From: Enoplolaimus lenunculus
Taxonomy: Eukaryota > Nematoda > Enoplea > Enoplida > Thoracostomopsidae
Assembly: GCA_030248215.1 (NCBI GenBank)
Contig: JASANG010002391.1
Coordinates: 62,001-126,000, forward strand
DNA length: 64,000 bases
Direction of reading: 5' to 3'
A program made the translations under genes and the position numbers. Shown piece after piece: positions 24,225 through 37,668 of the stretch. Below the pieces are notes generated by a model that saw only the letters and a list, made by a program, of their open reading frames with translations, had not been told where the DNA came from and searched no databases. Each line of letters opens with the position of its first letter. The first letter of the stretch is position 1.

Positions 24225-24848
24225 AGTTTATTAGTAATAATTTACTACTATTGCAATTCTTTTTCAAAACATTTTATATTGCTATATTTCTATGTCGGCT
24301 TGCGCTAAAATGAAAAATATTAATGTTACACTAACAACCTAAGTACTTATCCAAAGAAGTAAGATTAAATTTTGGCAATTAAGACATCCGTAATTCAAAT
24401 GATAATTGCTCTGATAACCACTTTTTCACATTATTTTTTTTAGTTTTACCCGAGTTCTGGACACCAATTTTCAAATGCGTATATCGCGTATCATCAGTTA
24501 GTGATAGGTTTTCAAACTGGCAAACATCCGCAATTGCAGATCTCAAAGCTGTGGTAAATAAAAGTAGGGCAAATCAAACGCGAACAATGTGCTAAATTTT
24601 CAAGCTCAACAGTTTGGCCATAAAAAATGTTTAACCCGGCGAAATGTACTAAACAATAATTTAAATATCTAACATTTTACATTGTCAAAACGAAACAAAA
24701 AAACAGTACCGCGTATCCGGCTGTCGAGATTCCAAAAATGAATATTTAAATCAATCTTCTCGCCCAAAAGGTCACTTCTTTACTTTGCGTAACTGTCCGG
24801 TAGTGATATATTTTACTGCAAACGCCGTATTCAAAATCGTTACAGCAT

Positions 24849-24920
24849 AGTTATATATATTATATATTATATACTAATATATATAAATATATAGATATAT
24901 ATATTCATATATCTATATAA

Positions 24921-25001
<81 letters not shown>
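24849..25001. repeat. AT dinucleotide microsatellite
   Basis: About 150 bp of AT/TA-rich sequence ends in roughly 40 uninterrupted AT units. Its length is probably polymorphic and may be collapsed in the assembly. Confidence 0.95.
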
Positions 25002-25005
<4 letters not shown>

Positions 25006-25376
25006 TGTAACGCATGCTGCGTTCATAATTACAATATTTTTGCAGTGTTTTACGAACAACGACGACTTTCATTTCGTTTTTCAAGGGCATTTCTGCCGTT
25101 GCAAATTATTGATTTTTGTGCACCCAAAATTTGCACCAACGAAAAAAGTCGACACTTTTTTGCAAAACCTTCCGTTGTTCTTCAAAAATAATTATTCTCG
25201 TAAACAGATTTTTAGAAACGAAATTTGGTATTCATAGTACACTTTGATAAGCGATTGAGCTGTTAAAGCATAGCGCGTTTATGTGGACAAGGTGTACCAC
25301 TGGATCACAATGGGATTAGGACGAAAAATTTCCGCTCCGACCAGCGCAGGCAATTTTTTTACCCGTGGCTATACCA

Positions 25377-25540
25377 GAAGCGTAGCCAAGGGGGCGAGGG
25401 GGACTCAGCCCTCCTGGAAGATTTTACCGCCTGGAAAATTTTGAACTTTATTTGTAAGTTATCGAAATACTTTGAACTTACGCCCCTCCTGAAAAACGTT
25501 TAGCCCCCCTATCAAGGATGACCTGGCTACGGGCCTGGGG
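25377..25540. repeat. Interspersed repeat J, copy 2
   Basis: It runs from 'agcgtagccaagggggcg' through 'ctcagccctcctgg' to 'ctggctacgggcctgggg'. The 'gtagcca ... tggctac' ends are inverted. The same composition occurs in the copy at 1043-1176. Confidence 0.55.
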
Positions 25541-25688
25541 TATACCCATGCTAAGAACCTCTTTATTCCCTCCCGCAGTCTTACAAGCATTTTTTGGGAA
25601 ATTGAAACTGCGGAATAATGATTACACAGACATAAATAGCATAGATTGTTTTAAATTTAAGATTAGAATATAGCGCAGGTAAAGACTG

Positions 25689-26105
25689 TTGTAGTAACCC
25701 GAATAAGAGGGGGTAATAAGAGGGGGTCCTCATTTTGAGTTCCAATAAATAGGAGTCGTAGCGGATTGTATCCCTAAACCCTTAGTAGAGCCCATAAATG
25801 TCTATTATTCTTAACTGTAGCGCATAAAATGATTCCAGGACAAAATAAAGTTGAGTTCGAAACTTTAAAGCATACATAAGTTTTGAAAGTACATTCCTAA
25901 GTATAACCTTGCATTATCGTTCAAGCTTTTGTTACAAGACAAACGTTTTATTCAACGGATAGTTCCAACACCGAATATATATCAGTAACGAAGGGAGGCG
26001 GAGGGTGGGTAAAAAATAAATAACAGTCCGTAACCGAATAACAGGGGTTCCTTTGGAGATTCAAAATAAATATCAGTTCTCCAACATATTCGGGTCACTA
26101 CAGTA
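25689..26105. mobile_element. Family C MITE, about 420 bp
   Basis: The left end 'gtagtaacccgaataagag' and right end 'catattcgggtcactacag' are inverse. The interior matches 28534-28953 nearly throughout, including 'taaatgtctattatt' and 'caacggatagttccaacacc'. Non-coding. Confidence 0.8.
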
Positions 26106-27214
26106 ATCATTTTTGACCCACGTGATTTGAACTTTTACCCGCGGGTAAACACACGTCGTTTTTTTCAGAATTCACGTCACTTGCTTTAGGGTGATGAAAG
26201 TGTTGAAATTTTATTCCAAAAAGGATCCTAGCTGCACATAAAAATGAAGACCTCTCGCACCCAATATTTAGCTGGTACTAAATGGTGGTGCTGCAGGTTG
26301 AAATCCATGTTTTCAATACCAGAGCCTTAGGTACACCTCTATGGTTGTACCCTGCTACGGCCACATGTTATAATTATTGCGTCTGCCAACTGGGAGACAC
26401 CGGCACTTAAAGAATGCAAAGCTTAAGTTATATTGGCTGAAAACTACGCTTATGTTTAGGTTCAGACTTAAAATCAGGTTGTTTTAGATTTTAGGCTTAG
26501 TCTTAGGGTTGCACCATATATCACTGCCGGACGCCTCCGCAGGCCGCTGCAACAAGCCGCTGTGCGCCGCTATGCGTTGCTAATAAAAATATAGGTTAAA
26601 TCTCTTTGGCGGAACTTTTAATAAAATTTTTAACCTGCCGTGTGCCGGCGAGTGACGACGGTGAGTATATCGCAACCCTGAAAATTAGGTTTAGGCTTTA
26701 GGATTAGACTTGTGCTTATGCATAGGCTTAGGTTTAAGCTTCGATTTAGGAGGCAGGACTTCATGGTGACCATGTGCCAAGGTACGTATTAATAATCCAA
26801 ACTGCATTGTTTAAATCGGGGTAATCGTCTACATAACCATGCATTACATTAATATATACATTATATACTATGTGTTACATGTCCAGTTTCTGCAGTGATT
26901 TCTAAAAGATAACAAAAAAAATATATTCATCAAAATCAAGCAAAACATTAATAACTAACATATACACCATTGAAATATTAACGAAATGTTCGCTGATGCA
27001 AATGAAACATGTAGAAAAATGCAAAAAGTGCAATATTTCCAGTGCAGTTTGCAGTTTATATACCACAAATTGCAATTAAACTATATTTTTGCAATTACAT
27101 ACAAATCGATATGGATGAACAGCAAACCTTAAAGTAAAAAAATATTAAGGTGGTATGGTTGATTGTTTCTAACAGGGAAAGTGATAAAGACTGGCTTAGG
27201 AAGACAGTTTTACG

Positions 27215-27466
27215 ACGTTAATAGGTTTAGGCTTAGGCTTAGCAATACGTTTAATCTAATGTTACGGCCCTAAAAGTAACATTGGCCCGTCGAGGCCTAT
27301 GGTTAGGTTAACACTTAGGTTTAAGCTTAGGAACACATTTTTGCAACCCCTCGGCTTAGGCTTAGGCTTAGGTTTAGGAACACAGTTTTGCAACGATTAG
27401 GCGTAGGCTTAGGTTTAGGAATACGCTTAATCTACTGTTACGCCCCTAAAAGTAACATAGGCCAAG
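27215..27466. mobile_element. Family A' MITE remnants with TTAGGC arrays
   Basis: Two consecutive right halves end in 'ctaaaagtaacattggcc' (near 27301) and 'ctaaaagtaacataggcc' (near 27466). Each follows a run of 'ggcttaggcttagg' and 'ttaggaacacagttttgcaa' modules. They are probably two partial or nested copies. Confidence 0.65.
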
Positions 27467-27890
27467 ACTCGTGTCAAAAATACAAACGCTTTCCGCATTT
27501 TGCAAAAAAAACTATTGCGTTGATGCTAAAATAGCAATTTAAGACGCAAGAACGTGTTCAATAGCGTGTTCCAACGTTATTATTTCGTTCCGGATGAATG
27601 TAAAATGTATTCAACGATTTTTTGCCATATGAAATTTACCCGACTCTCAGGGGTGACAGGCATTGCTTTCTTTCAAACACCCTTGCTAAAGTAGAAATTC
27701 TGCGTACAAGTTTGCAGTTTGCACATGAAAAATGTATAAATTTTGATGTCCGATTAATGGTGCCCTGAGGTACAGATTTTGAACGACGTTCAATGAAATC
27801 AAAAGGTTGCCAAAGTTTTCTTTACTCTCAGATCCTTTCTTGCGTCCTTCTAAACCGGCCAATGTTTCTTTTGGAGCCATAACTTAAAGA

Positions 27891-28161
27891 TTTACCCTTT
27901 CTCACATGAATATTTTCTATTTCCCCTGAGACCTACATTTATGCTAGGATTCGAACTCCGGTGACTGGAGTGGGAGGCGTATACCATCACCACTCAGCTA
28001 TAGGAGCTTGACGCTCGAGCCCGAGGCGGCTCTCACGTCTTGTGGTGATTTAGTACTATGTATACGTGTTGCAATTGTTAAACACGGTGCGATATATTCT
28101 ATTTAACGTATATACACTGCGCTGAGTTGCCTCCAGGCAACTCAATGTGAGAAGGGGTTAA
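27891..28161 (-). mobile_element. Family D: piggyBac-like MITE with an internal tRNA-like promoter, copy D1
   Basis: The ends are 'tttaccctttctcacat' and 'atgtgagaaggggttaa'. They are inverse repeats beginning CCC just inside a TTAA-type site, as in piggyBac elements. On the minus strand, 'tagctgagtggt' (A box, 27989-28000) and 'agttcgaatcc' (B box, 27948-27958) are spaced as in a tRNA. The anticodon arm is imperfect. Copy D2 at 48127-48396 is colinear. Confidence 0.75.
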
Positions 28162-28533
28162 GTATTTTCTAGAGGCTCGTTTGAAGAATATTGGCGGTGC
28201 TATTACAGCATTGGCTAAACATATATATACAGTTGTGCAGTATTAAAACTATAGTGAAATTGGAAATAAAAATATCGCAATTATACGCTACGAGAGTGGT
28301 TTTCCTTATGTTTACCAAATTTATACGAACATGTATGCAACGAAATACAATGAACAGATGGCTTGTAGTTTATCGACTGAGGTTGAAAATTTTGTTTTCA
28401 ATACCCATGCGTCATGCTTGGAAAACAATGCATCATTTGTCGCCGATTGAAAAACCTTATGTTTAAAAATATATCAGTTAAAATATTTCTGTTATTTTAA
28501 GAGTAGTCGAGCCTTGGGTGTATTATTTGGTGC

Positions 28534-28953
28534 TGCAGTGACCCGAACAGGGAGTATAAGAGGGGGTCCCCATTTTGAGTCTCAACCAATAGAAGTCCGT
28601 ATCACTATAATAAGAGTTCGGAAAGTGGATAGAGTCCCTGAACCCTAATCAAAGCCTATAAATGTCAATTATCCCAAATTGTAGAGCATAAATGGCTCCA
28701 GGCACAAATAAATTTGAGTTCAAAACATTAATCATACATTTAAGATTTGAAAGTACATTTCTAAGTACATATCGCATTAAGCTTTTGATAAAAGACAAAC
28801 GTTTAATTCAACGGAGAGTTGCAACACCGGATATATAACGAAGAGCAACGGAGGGTCGGTTAAAAATAAATAACAATCCGTAACTGAATTACATGGTGTA
28901 CGCTTTGGAGAGGTCAAATATGTAAGTCTCCATCTTATTCGGGTCACTACATA
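28534..28953. mobile_element. Family C MITE, copy 3
   Basis: It runs from 'ctgcagtgacccgaacag' to 'cttattcgggtcactac'. Its interior is colinear with 25689-26105, and its 'aataagagttcggaaagtgg' segment also matches the inverse copy at 44470-44905. Confidence 0.8.
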
Positions 28954-30076
28954 GTATAACGACGCATGTAATTATAATGACTTCTCGTTTATGAAGTGGA
29001 ACTGCGGCTGTGACTTGGCGTAGGCGTAAAGTTTAGCTTTGTACATACACACGAAATATTGGCTGGGTTGCAGAAACAATTCCTGAAGTATTAATTCCAA
29101 ATAAAGTCAAGATTTTACTTAAGTTTTACAGTTTTGCCTTGTGTATGACGTTTTGAATACGCTTTTTTAATTTTTATTGGAGCTTTCAGCGGTCGAAATC
29201 GTTTACTACTTCATTAATATACTTTTTCATTTGTTCACGCAAACTACTCTGTTCTTCACAATATCATGTGATATTTGCTAGAATTTTGGCATATTATATA
29301 TTCGTATAAATTTAAGGTGGTATGGTTTCACCCGACAACAGTATTAAACCAGTATTATGTGACATTTGTATTTTGTTGGTATACTCCTTATAATAGATCA
29401 CAACAATACGAATTGACGATGAATCGATACAGACAAAACATATTCCGATACGGATGCGCCCCAGTTAACGTGGGTCCAGCAAGAAAGGGCAATTTTGAAA
29501 CGACAGGTAAATTTCGTGCCAACCACTGTTACGCACTTGACTCGGAAATAGTGATATCAACGGGAGGTTGAGGGTCGGATTCATTGTCAAAAACCTGGAT
29601 TAGCCACAGCAATATACTTGGAAGAGTCGCGCGTTTTTGGTTAGTAGATCCAAAAGCAGTATAACCTTTTGACTAGATATCACAATTTGTTGCTCTCGCT
29701 TCTAGATTGTATCTACAATATTATTAAATTAATGGCAACGAGCTACAAAATTTTACACTATTTTATATCTGATTTCCTTAATTGTTTAGCTAGTGTATTC
29801 TCAGTTGCCGGGATCTCAACTAGTGGTAACCGAATTAGTCGAGATCATGATTCGAATTCAGTCGTGGTCAAATTATTTCGATTGTAACACTTGCATTCTT
29901 TATTGAATTTTACAATCTAACAAAGCGTTGAGTTTTGCTCCATTTCCTAGCGTAGCGCTGCAATTTTTGAGCTCGCCTGCACTGTAATCTGTATAATTCG
30001 TCTGAAATTTATCCTACTAATTACCTCATCAAATGGTGTTTTTAGTGTAATTCATGTGTTGTATATTACACGTAAT

Positions 30077-33000
30077 ATGGTTGAAAACATTCGTCTGACA
30101 GAGGAAATAACTGCATTCTACACTGGCGGAACCATTTCTTGTGATGGATCTGGATCGGTCATTGCTGCTACGCGTGGAAACTTGTGCTCTGCTATTTATC
30201 TGGAAAATTCTAAAGCTTTGTAAGCCAACACTTCACAACGGGGAATAAACAGAAATTAGGCAAAACTGTAATTTAATTGGGTCATATTAATATTGCGTTG
30301 TGCATTTCTGCTGGAATTAATTTTAATTACATACATGTTCTGATTTTCGTGCATTTTTGTTAGAAAAACAATTGGAGATGAAGATGACGATAGTGTAGTG
30401 ACATCATTGAAGCTGGTGGACGCAGACCACATCGCTATTGCATATCAAAATCTATTGATCAAACTTTGGCAGCTATCGACAAATAAATGTGAACAGACGT
30501 GGAAATCCTATCATCGAGCGCCTGTCTTGGTTATGGATGCAGTTTCATATAATACATTAGGTACCCATGTGTGTTTCACCTTGTAGTTCTTTTTACATAC
30601 GTACATATTTGCCAATGAGTTTAATTTTGTGGTTACCACGTGTGGTGACTGATGATACGTGTAGGTATTCGTTACCAATGTACCTTCAATCGTTATATTG
30701 CTGATTTGTCTATAAGGTATTTCAAATTTACAGTGTGATATATGGATTTGACTACCAATACATTATATACGTATTTTTATCTGTTATTTGTTAAGGTGTA
30801 GAGGTGTCAGTGATATATTTGCGACTTAGACTAACTCATGGTATTAGGTTTTGTGCCTAGCTATGAGTATTTTTATTATAAACGCTAGCGTAAGCTTGCT
30901 ATACGATAACAGACTTCAGAGGCGCGAAGCCGTTCTAGATAGTGTATGTTTTATTTCTTTATGTATAATAATGTTTTAGATGCTGGTTGCAGTTCAGGTG
31001 ACAGTAAATTGTTACTAATTACTGGTTCAGCGGATAAAACGTGTCGTTTGTGGGATGTGGCACGTCGTACATGTCGATATAGTTTCAAAGGGTTCGATGC
31101 AGTCATAACAGTGACGTTTTTCTATTATCGTTCAGTGAATGATGGAGAGTTGTTATTGTTTATCGGAGCTGCTAACGGCCGGGTTCATGTGATAACGATG
31201 TCAGATTGTAAAGTTGTTGCGACGTAAGGTGTACTATTTATTCAGGACTGTAAATTATTTACGTATGTTTTAAAAATGGAAGTGCGATATAATTTATAAA
31301 CCGTTAGATTGATTTGTACAGAAATCAATATACATATATCTTTTATAGTGTTGTTCAGTTTAAACTTGAATTTATGTCTTGTTCTTTAATTGTTCATGCT
31401 TACTTCGGCAGTGTGATGACTTGTGGTGCATTAAGTTAAAAATAATTAGTCACAGCGAAATTTGAACCGAACCAGCGGTATGCAACGTAAACGACCAACC
31501 TCCGTTTGTTGCTGTATGTAACTGTGTTCAGGTATTCTTAATATTGACATACTAGGGTCACACAACACGGAATACATTTAGCGCACATTTTTTGAATATG
31601 GGCACAGTTATACTTAACAGTTACTGCTTAGTTATAGTTTAAGCCATCCTAGTTTTGCTAGAAATTGCGGTATGCCAAAACTCAGCTGTAACAACTAGTA
31701 TCTTTTCATGTTTAGGTTCAACGACCATTCAAGTGGAATTACTGCAATTTGTTGTGATACCGAAAAATTTGCAACTAGCGCCCGAGACTCGGTGATCAAT
31801 GTATACGATATGCAGTCCGCTGATAATTGCAAATTGCGCAGAGTTGTTCCTGTATTCGAACCAATTGAGTCGATTGTGTTCTTAAACAAATCTGTTGCAT
31901 CGACGGAGTTTGATCAGCGCGACGCGTGCCTTTTAGCAGTGGGAACTAATACCTTGAAGGTAGGATTGACTCAGATAGAACGAATTACCCACAGATGTTA
32001 GTGGATATTCGGCTCTTGTTTAATATATGGCGAAAATGAGATCTGAGTCTAATTCAGTAGCCTGTTACAAATAGACATCACATAAACGCTGAAAAACGAT
32101 TCAAACGGTATATACGGTATACCAGTTTTGCGATCTTTTGCTGATACCTGGAGTTGGCCGATTAATAATGTTAATGAAAATATGCAATTGGGTTCATCTC
32201 TGTACTAGACAGCACGTGCTATGATTTAGTCTATACTACGCTGATGGGCGGTCAGGTTCATCAGCTATTAAAATTCTACATCTAAAATATTCAAATTTTG
32301 ATCTGAGTCTTTTAAGGTTTGGAATACGCAAACGCTAAAGATGGTAAAAGAAGTCGCTCAATTAGGTGGTCAGGTAACGCATGTGGCGGTTTCGAGTCAA
32401 ACAGAAAACAAACAGTTATTTGTCGCTTTTGATGATTTAAAAATTTGCGCTTTTGACTGCAGTCCAAAAATCAAACAACGTAAGCAACTGGTCGGGTCGA
32501 ATGATGATGTATTGGACGTCAGTTTTTTGGGCGACTCGGAATTTGTTGTTTGTTCTAATTGTCCAGACGTTAGGTTGTACACGCGTGGCAGTCATGATTG
32601 TGTGTTATTGAGGGGCCACAAAGATACAGTACTAGGGGTGGACGTGGCACGGTTTCAGGGAAATGGTGATGGTTTAGGGGGCGAAACAGTGTTTGCCACT
32701 TGTTCGAAAGATAATACGATCAGGATTTGGAAGGTAGTTCATCAAAGGTGCATGAGTGAAAGACCAACAACTGACCAGGGGGAGAATATGAAAAGTGTCG
32801 AGTATAGATATGTAGCGGTGGCTACTGGGCATACGAATTCGGTGACTGGCGTTCGCTTTTTGAAACAAAACGCAGCGAGTGCAAAACGGTTTTTAGCTTC
32901 TGTAAGTAATGATTCGACTCTGAAACTGTGGAATTTGGACGCTGTTTTCGGTGAAGGGTACGTATTTGTTACTATAACTATACCTATAGACGCACACATT

Positions 33001-36000
33001 ACACAGACTTTTCTGCTATTATCATGTGTAGGTCACCTTTTATTCTTCAATATCATGTGATATTCGAGGTATTGTCTATGAATGTCGTATATTTTCAAAT
33101 GTCTGCCTGTGTGAGATAACATACCCAAATTGTCCTGCTGAATATCATGATACTAGAATGTGAAATTTGAATTTTTGAATTATGAAGCTGTGGTTGTATG
33201 CGATTTTGTGTCGGAAACGTTTTACACGCGTGTATTTGGTGTTTAAAACACATCTGTGCCTCAGCCGTCCGACTTTCCATTCACTTATTAGCACCCAATG
33301 TAATTTTAACGGTGACGTCGAACCAACATCTGACAAACCGCGTCTCGCCTGTCATGGTTATAAACGTGAATCCCGCATAAGTTACTTTAACGTTCGCAAT
33401 TTCAACTAGAATTTCAGCAGTAATAGTGTTAACTTGATTTGGGATGTTGTTATTATTTATAATGTTTTGCGTACAGTTCTCGTTTTATTTATAGTTTGGC
33501 AGCAGTCACGCAGACATGCGATACTTTGAAACCAGACTCTTCGCAACATCTAACAACTCTTTGTACCGTCGTAGCACATAAAAAAGATATAACCGCAGTC
33601 GATATTTCGCCAAACGATAAACTGATTGCAACTTCGTCAATGGACAAAACCGTTAAGATATGGACGATTGAAAGCAAACAGGCAGCGACTTCAAAGAAAA
33701 CTGGTTGGATTGTTGATGTGGCACTGGCACGGACTTTGACAGGACACCGGCGCGGCGTGTGGGATGTTAAATTTTCACCGGTTGATCAAGTATGTTGACG
33801 CTTAAATTAGTTTAATGTTAATAAAGTATAATTTTTTAAATTAGAATTTTAAAAAAGTTTATTTTAAAATCAGTTTATGGTTTTGACGTATGTACCTCGT
33901 TGTGTGTGGATGAATATTAGAGGAACAGTATGTTGGTATGGTGTTTTGTTATTGAGGTACAGGTTTTAACAGAAACATTTTCGAATATTGTGTCTTACTC
34001 GCACGACAATGATATGTAGTTAAACTCTTCGAGATAATACTCAATATAGGTATAGTGTAGTCGCATCCTGTTATTTTAGCAGTAGGTATAGATAAATATT
34101 CAGAAAGAAAAGGATAGTACATAATACACTCTAGGTAAGAAGATCCGTCATACCACAGCTTACCACTAAGTTTACTATATTTCAAATGTGGTTAAATAAT
34201 AGCTTTGGTATGTCTTCCGATCAAAATTGGTAAAGTTGTAGCCTATGTTATGTTTATTAAGATTTTTGAATTACATAGGTTTAAATGCAGAAAATAGAAA
34301 AGGCGTAACGGTATCATTAATCATTAACTAGCCACAGCACAGCTTAATTTGATTAAACTATTTATCATTCTCTAGGTCGATCTTGTTACAGGTTGTTGTT
34401 TCGGCTTCCGGTGATTGTACGTTGAAAATTTATTCACTTTCTGATGGTTCGTGTGTTCGGTCGTTTGAAGGTCATGAATCTGCAGTTCTCAGGGTAACTA
34501 ATTAACCAACATTTGAATTTGTGCGCTACTTGGAACATTCATTGTTATCGCTCCTATTTCCTGCTGAACACCTTATTTGAAGCTCGAGTTCTTTGTAAGA
34601 AAGCTTGAATTAGTACTACTGAAGGTTATCATTGCGACACATGTTTCGTATTATTAGTCTTCGACATTATCTTTACGTTGTGTTTCAGGTTCATTTTTTC
34701 CCAAATGGCCAACAGCTCATATCGTCTGATACTGCTGGTTTGATTCGAATTTGGATGATTAAAACCAGCGAATGTGTGAAAACTGTTGATGCTCACGAAG
34801 GAAAGGTTGGTTATAAATTTAAATTTAAGTTTTACAAGGTAAAATTTGGGCTATAGTTGATGCTTGTTTTATTAAACAAAACAAGATGCGGTTATGGGTG
34901 CTTAATGCTCTTCAACGACTTAATCATTTTATAGTTTCTAAACGAGTAGTTAAGTTAAGTTAATGTTTAAGTCTTTGACTAAGCTTGATATATTACTGAC
35001 AAACATTTCAGACGTACTAACCTTGGTCTAATTGAAATTGTAGAGTCATGGTGTCTTAAAGCAAACCATTTACATTCTTGTTATAATTACGGCTGACATA
35101 TTTCGTAGTGTTTGTTTTTTCTTAAAAAGTTAAGTATTTACTTTAGTTGGCGACTTAAGATTTCAAAAACGTAGCCATTGTTGGCTCTGTACTTCAACGA
35201 TGCTAGCTTCCTTTTAGATTTTTCGCTCTATTGCTACTATCATTGGCCTACCGTTAAAGTTGGTTGCAATAGCGAAAACGTACAACGCGCGCTTGTGCGT
35301 TTTGCTCAACGCAAACGTACATATATATTCGTGTAAACTATTGTAAATTAACTTCATTTTATGTTTTACAGATCTGGGGTTTGAATATTGACAAATCTGG
35401 TCAAAACGTGATCTCGGGTGCTTCAGATTCTAAAATCGCTATTTGGACGGTACGTATGTGCGTGCGCGAGCGTGTACATGCAAGTTTTGTTGAAAAGTGA
35501 AACGTTTCGTTTACTAGTTCTCTAACCGCCACTACATTTTTGGGATCAACATAGGATTGATGAAGCCAACGAATTTAAAAGTGCCGAATTCCGCGCAAAG
35601 TTGGTAGTGCTATCAACTAGTGTGAATTTTATACCGCAACCGGATAACGAATAATTTTTTGTGGCGAAATTATGACTACTGTTGAACCGTAAGTTTTGTG
35701 TATTTCTGCTGTTGAGGCTGTAGTCGAAACTAGATTTTCCGGACCAGACAACGCAATGTTATCAAAACAGCGTGGGGTGCAAACGTATCAGAAAGTACCG
35801 AAACCGGATAATGAAAAATAATGATTTTTCAATTAATTTTAGGACTGTACAGAATCCGACAAATCTGAGCAGGCCGAGAAGCGTGACCAACAACTGGCTC
35901 ATGATCAACGGTTAACGAATTTAATTGATCAAAAACGGTACCGAAAAGCTCTGAAACTGGCTATCACGTTATGCCGGCCACACACCGCCCTGGCTATCCT

Positions 36001-36322
36001 AAAAACAGCAACTGAAGATCCGAATTTTGATTTAAACGAAATTGCGAGCAATTTACGGCAACCGTCAGATTTGAAAACTTTGCTCGATTTTGTGGCAAAA
36101 TGGAATACAAACACCAGGTATTCGGACATTGCTCAGGCCGTTCTGGCAGCTATTTTGAGAACCCATACACCTGAAGAGTTGTTAGAATTGCCGGGGTGTA
36201 GTAGTATTGTTGAGGCATTGATTGTTTATTCGGAACGACATTTCAGTCGGGCAACGCGTCTTAGAGAACAAGCGGCGTTTTTGGATTATACGTGGAGTTG
36301 TATGCGGCACGGGGTAACGTAG
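30077..36322 (+). CDS. TBL3: Transducin beta-like protein 3 / U3 snoRNP protein UTP13
   Basis: Ten exons join in frame: 30077-30219, 30364-30560, 30980-31223, 31716-31959, 32317-32957, 33495-33789, 34392-34493, 34689-34805, 35372-35449, 35843-36322. The product has 846 residues (human TBL3 808). WD40 signatures run through residues 1-687: DKTCRLWD, GHKDTVLGVDV, DNTIRIWK, GHTNSVTGVRF, DSTLKLWN, AHKKDITAVDISPNDK, DKTVKIW, GHRRGVWDVKFSP, FEGHESAVL, GLIRIW and DSKIAIWT. The last exon is a 160-residue Utp13 C-terminal domain with QKRYRKALKLAI and FVAKWNTNTRYSDIAQ. In the nucleolus this protein belongs to the UTPB complex of the small-subunit processome and aids 18S rRNA maturation. The exon 5 acceptor is TTTTAAG, and the exon 8 donor (GTTGGT) is weak. 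Intron 5 holds a repeat H copy. Confidence 0.95.
33019..33378. repeat. Interspersed repeat H, copy 1 (TBL3 intron 5)
   Basis: It contains 'gtaggtcaccttttattc' followed by 'ttcaatatcatgtgatattc' and ends near 'aacgtgaatcccgcataa'. The reverse complement of the same order occurs at about 37669-38115, and a third part at 46000-46165. Non-coding. Confidence 0.6.
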
Positions 36323-37172
36323 TTGGGGGTAGTGGTGAAGTTACTGTAATGGCTAAGGAAACGCGTGCTTTCTAATTTGTTAAGTTAGGGCAGTTGGTTG
36401 GTAAATGTTCTGCAGAGTATGTTCAATCGCACACTGATTGTGTAAAGTTGATGAAGCGGGACAGAAAGTAAACGAGTCTTGATGATGAATATGAAGGTAT
36501 TAAATCATTTGTCTACTATGGAAACTATCTTTACTTGAGCAAGGATCATTTATTTTACTGACATATTTTGCTGAAATGGGTGAAGGCTATATAAACGGAT
36601 ATTAAGGAAGCCAAAAATTTATGGTAATCATATAAAATTTCGAGAAACTTTTTTGCGCCAGTACGATTGTAATTTCACAAAGTTTCACAATTATATTATG
36701 TTTAATTTTTTAGAAAAACGGAACATTTGAACTTTTCAATTAATAAATTGGTTGGTTTTGTTTCACGAACGATTACAGATTCCAATTTAACAGCGGAAAA
36801 AATACTCTTAAGTACTGTTTGTAAATCAATTTGTTTATTGTACATCTTTGAATAATATTGTTTTATCTGGTTTAAGTTTTAAAGTAAACATTATTGTTTT
36901 TAATGGTAAAAAGCGTTTATATTGAATTGTAGTAATTTTATCGTGCAATGGATGGCGCGTGTGTTTAATCGGCAATCACTAGAAATATAGTAGTCTAGAA
37001 TAAAATGAATACGTGTGCCTAGCCATATAGAATTCAAAGGAGCAGTGTTCGATCTTCATGCTTCGTATAGTGCATTGTTTTCCGCGTTATTCTATGTGTC
37101 ACCGGTGTCTCTACAATATACCACACTAGGGAGCAACCTAGAGGTCTGGTTCTCGCTGAAAACCTCCCTCTG

Positions 37173-37454
37173 CAGGGTACAGCCGGAGGTCCGGCTCCGG
37201 CAGGATTTTTGCCGAAGGTTCCGGCAATTTCGGTAGTAAAGTTGTGCATAATTTTGCTTATCTGCTTAGCACGTTTCCATTCACTTTTGTCACAATTTTC
37301 AAAAATGAATTGCCGAAATTTGGCAGAAAATTAGTTTAAAACCAAACAACATTTTGCAGATGTTGGCTAAAATTGAGTAATTAATCATTTTTACTGCCTG
37401 ATTTTGCGTCACCTCCAGCTCCGGCAAGTTTCGTTGACCTCAGGCTGCACCCTG
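37173..37454. mobile_element. Family E MITE, fullest copy
   Basis: The left end is 'cagggtacagccggaggtcc' and the right end is 'tcaggctgcaccctg', an imperfect inverse. The interior contains 'ccggctccgg', 'ggcaatttcggtagtaaag' and 'gcagatgttggctaaaatt'. The last segment also occurs in the copy at 45318-45479. Confidence 0.7.
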
Positions 37455-37668
37455 TCCCTCTGGCTCCGTGTAAATTTTTGTCTGCGCTTTATGTCGATTT
37501 GTGTACTGAAATTTTTTGTTCTTTTGTATAAGCGTGGTTTAGTGTACTATGGGAATAGCCTAAAACAGTCTTTGATCACAGATTACTGTTAAAATTAACA
37601 CATTCTAGCGCTACTTTCAATATCTGATTATGATTCAATTTAGGTAAAATTTGTTGTCCCCAAGTTAT

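Larger units (their letters stand above)
24225..30076. other. Repeat-rich intergenic region between two divergent genes
   Basis: The rhodanese-fold gene and TBL3 diverge from this 5.8-kb gap. It holds a long AT microsatellite, repeat J copy 2, two family C elements, TTAGGC arrays at 27.2-27.5 kb and a family D element. A GC-rich patch at 26525-26680 ('cgccgctatgcg', 'cctgccgtgtgccggcg') has no clear affiliation. Short open frames at 28191-28466 and 29275-29571 show no family resemblance and were not called. Confidence 0.6.

Noticed and set aside
28191-28466. 91-codon plus-strand frame between TBL3 and the rhodanese-fold gene
   Set aside because: No domain, no splice context and composition like surrounding non-coding DNA.
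29275-29571. 98-codon plus-strand frame upstream of TBL3
   Set aside because: No recognisable family and no convincing link to TBL3 exon 1.
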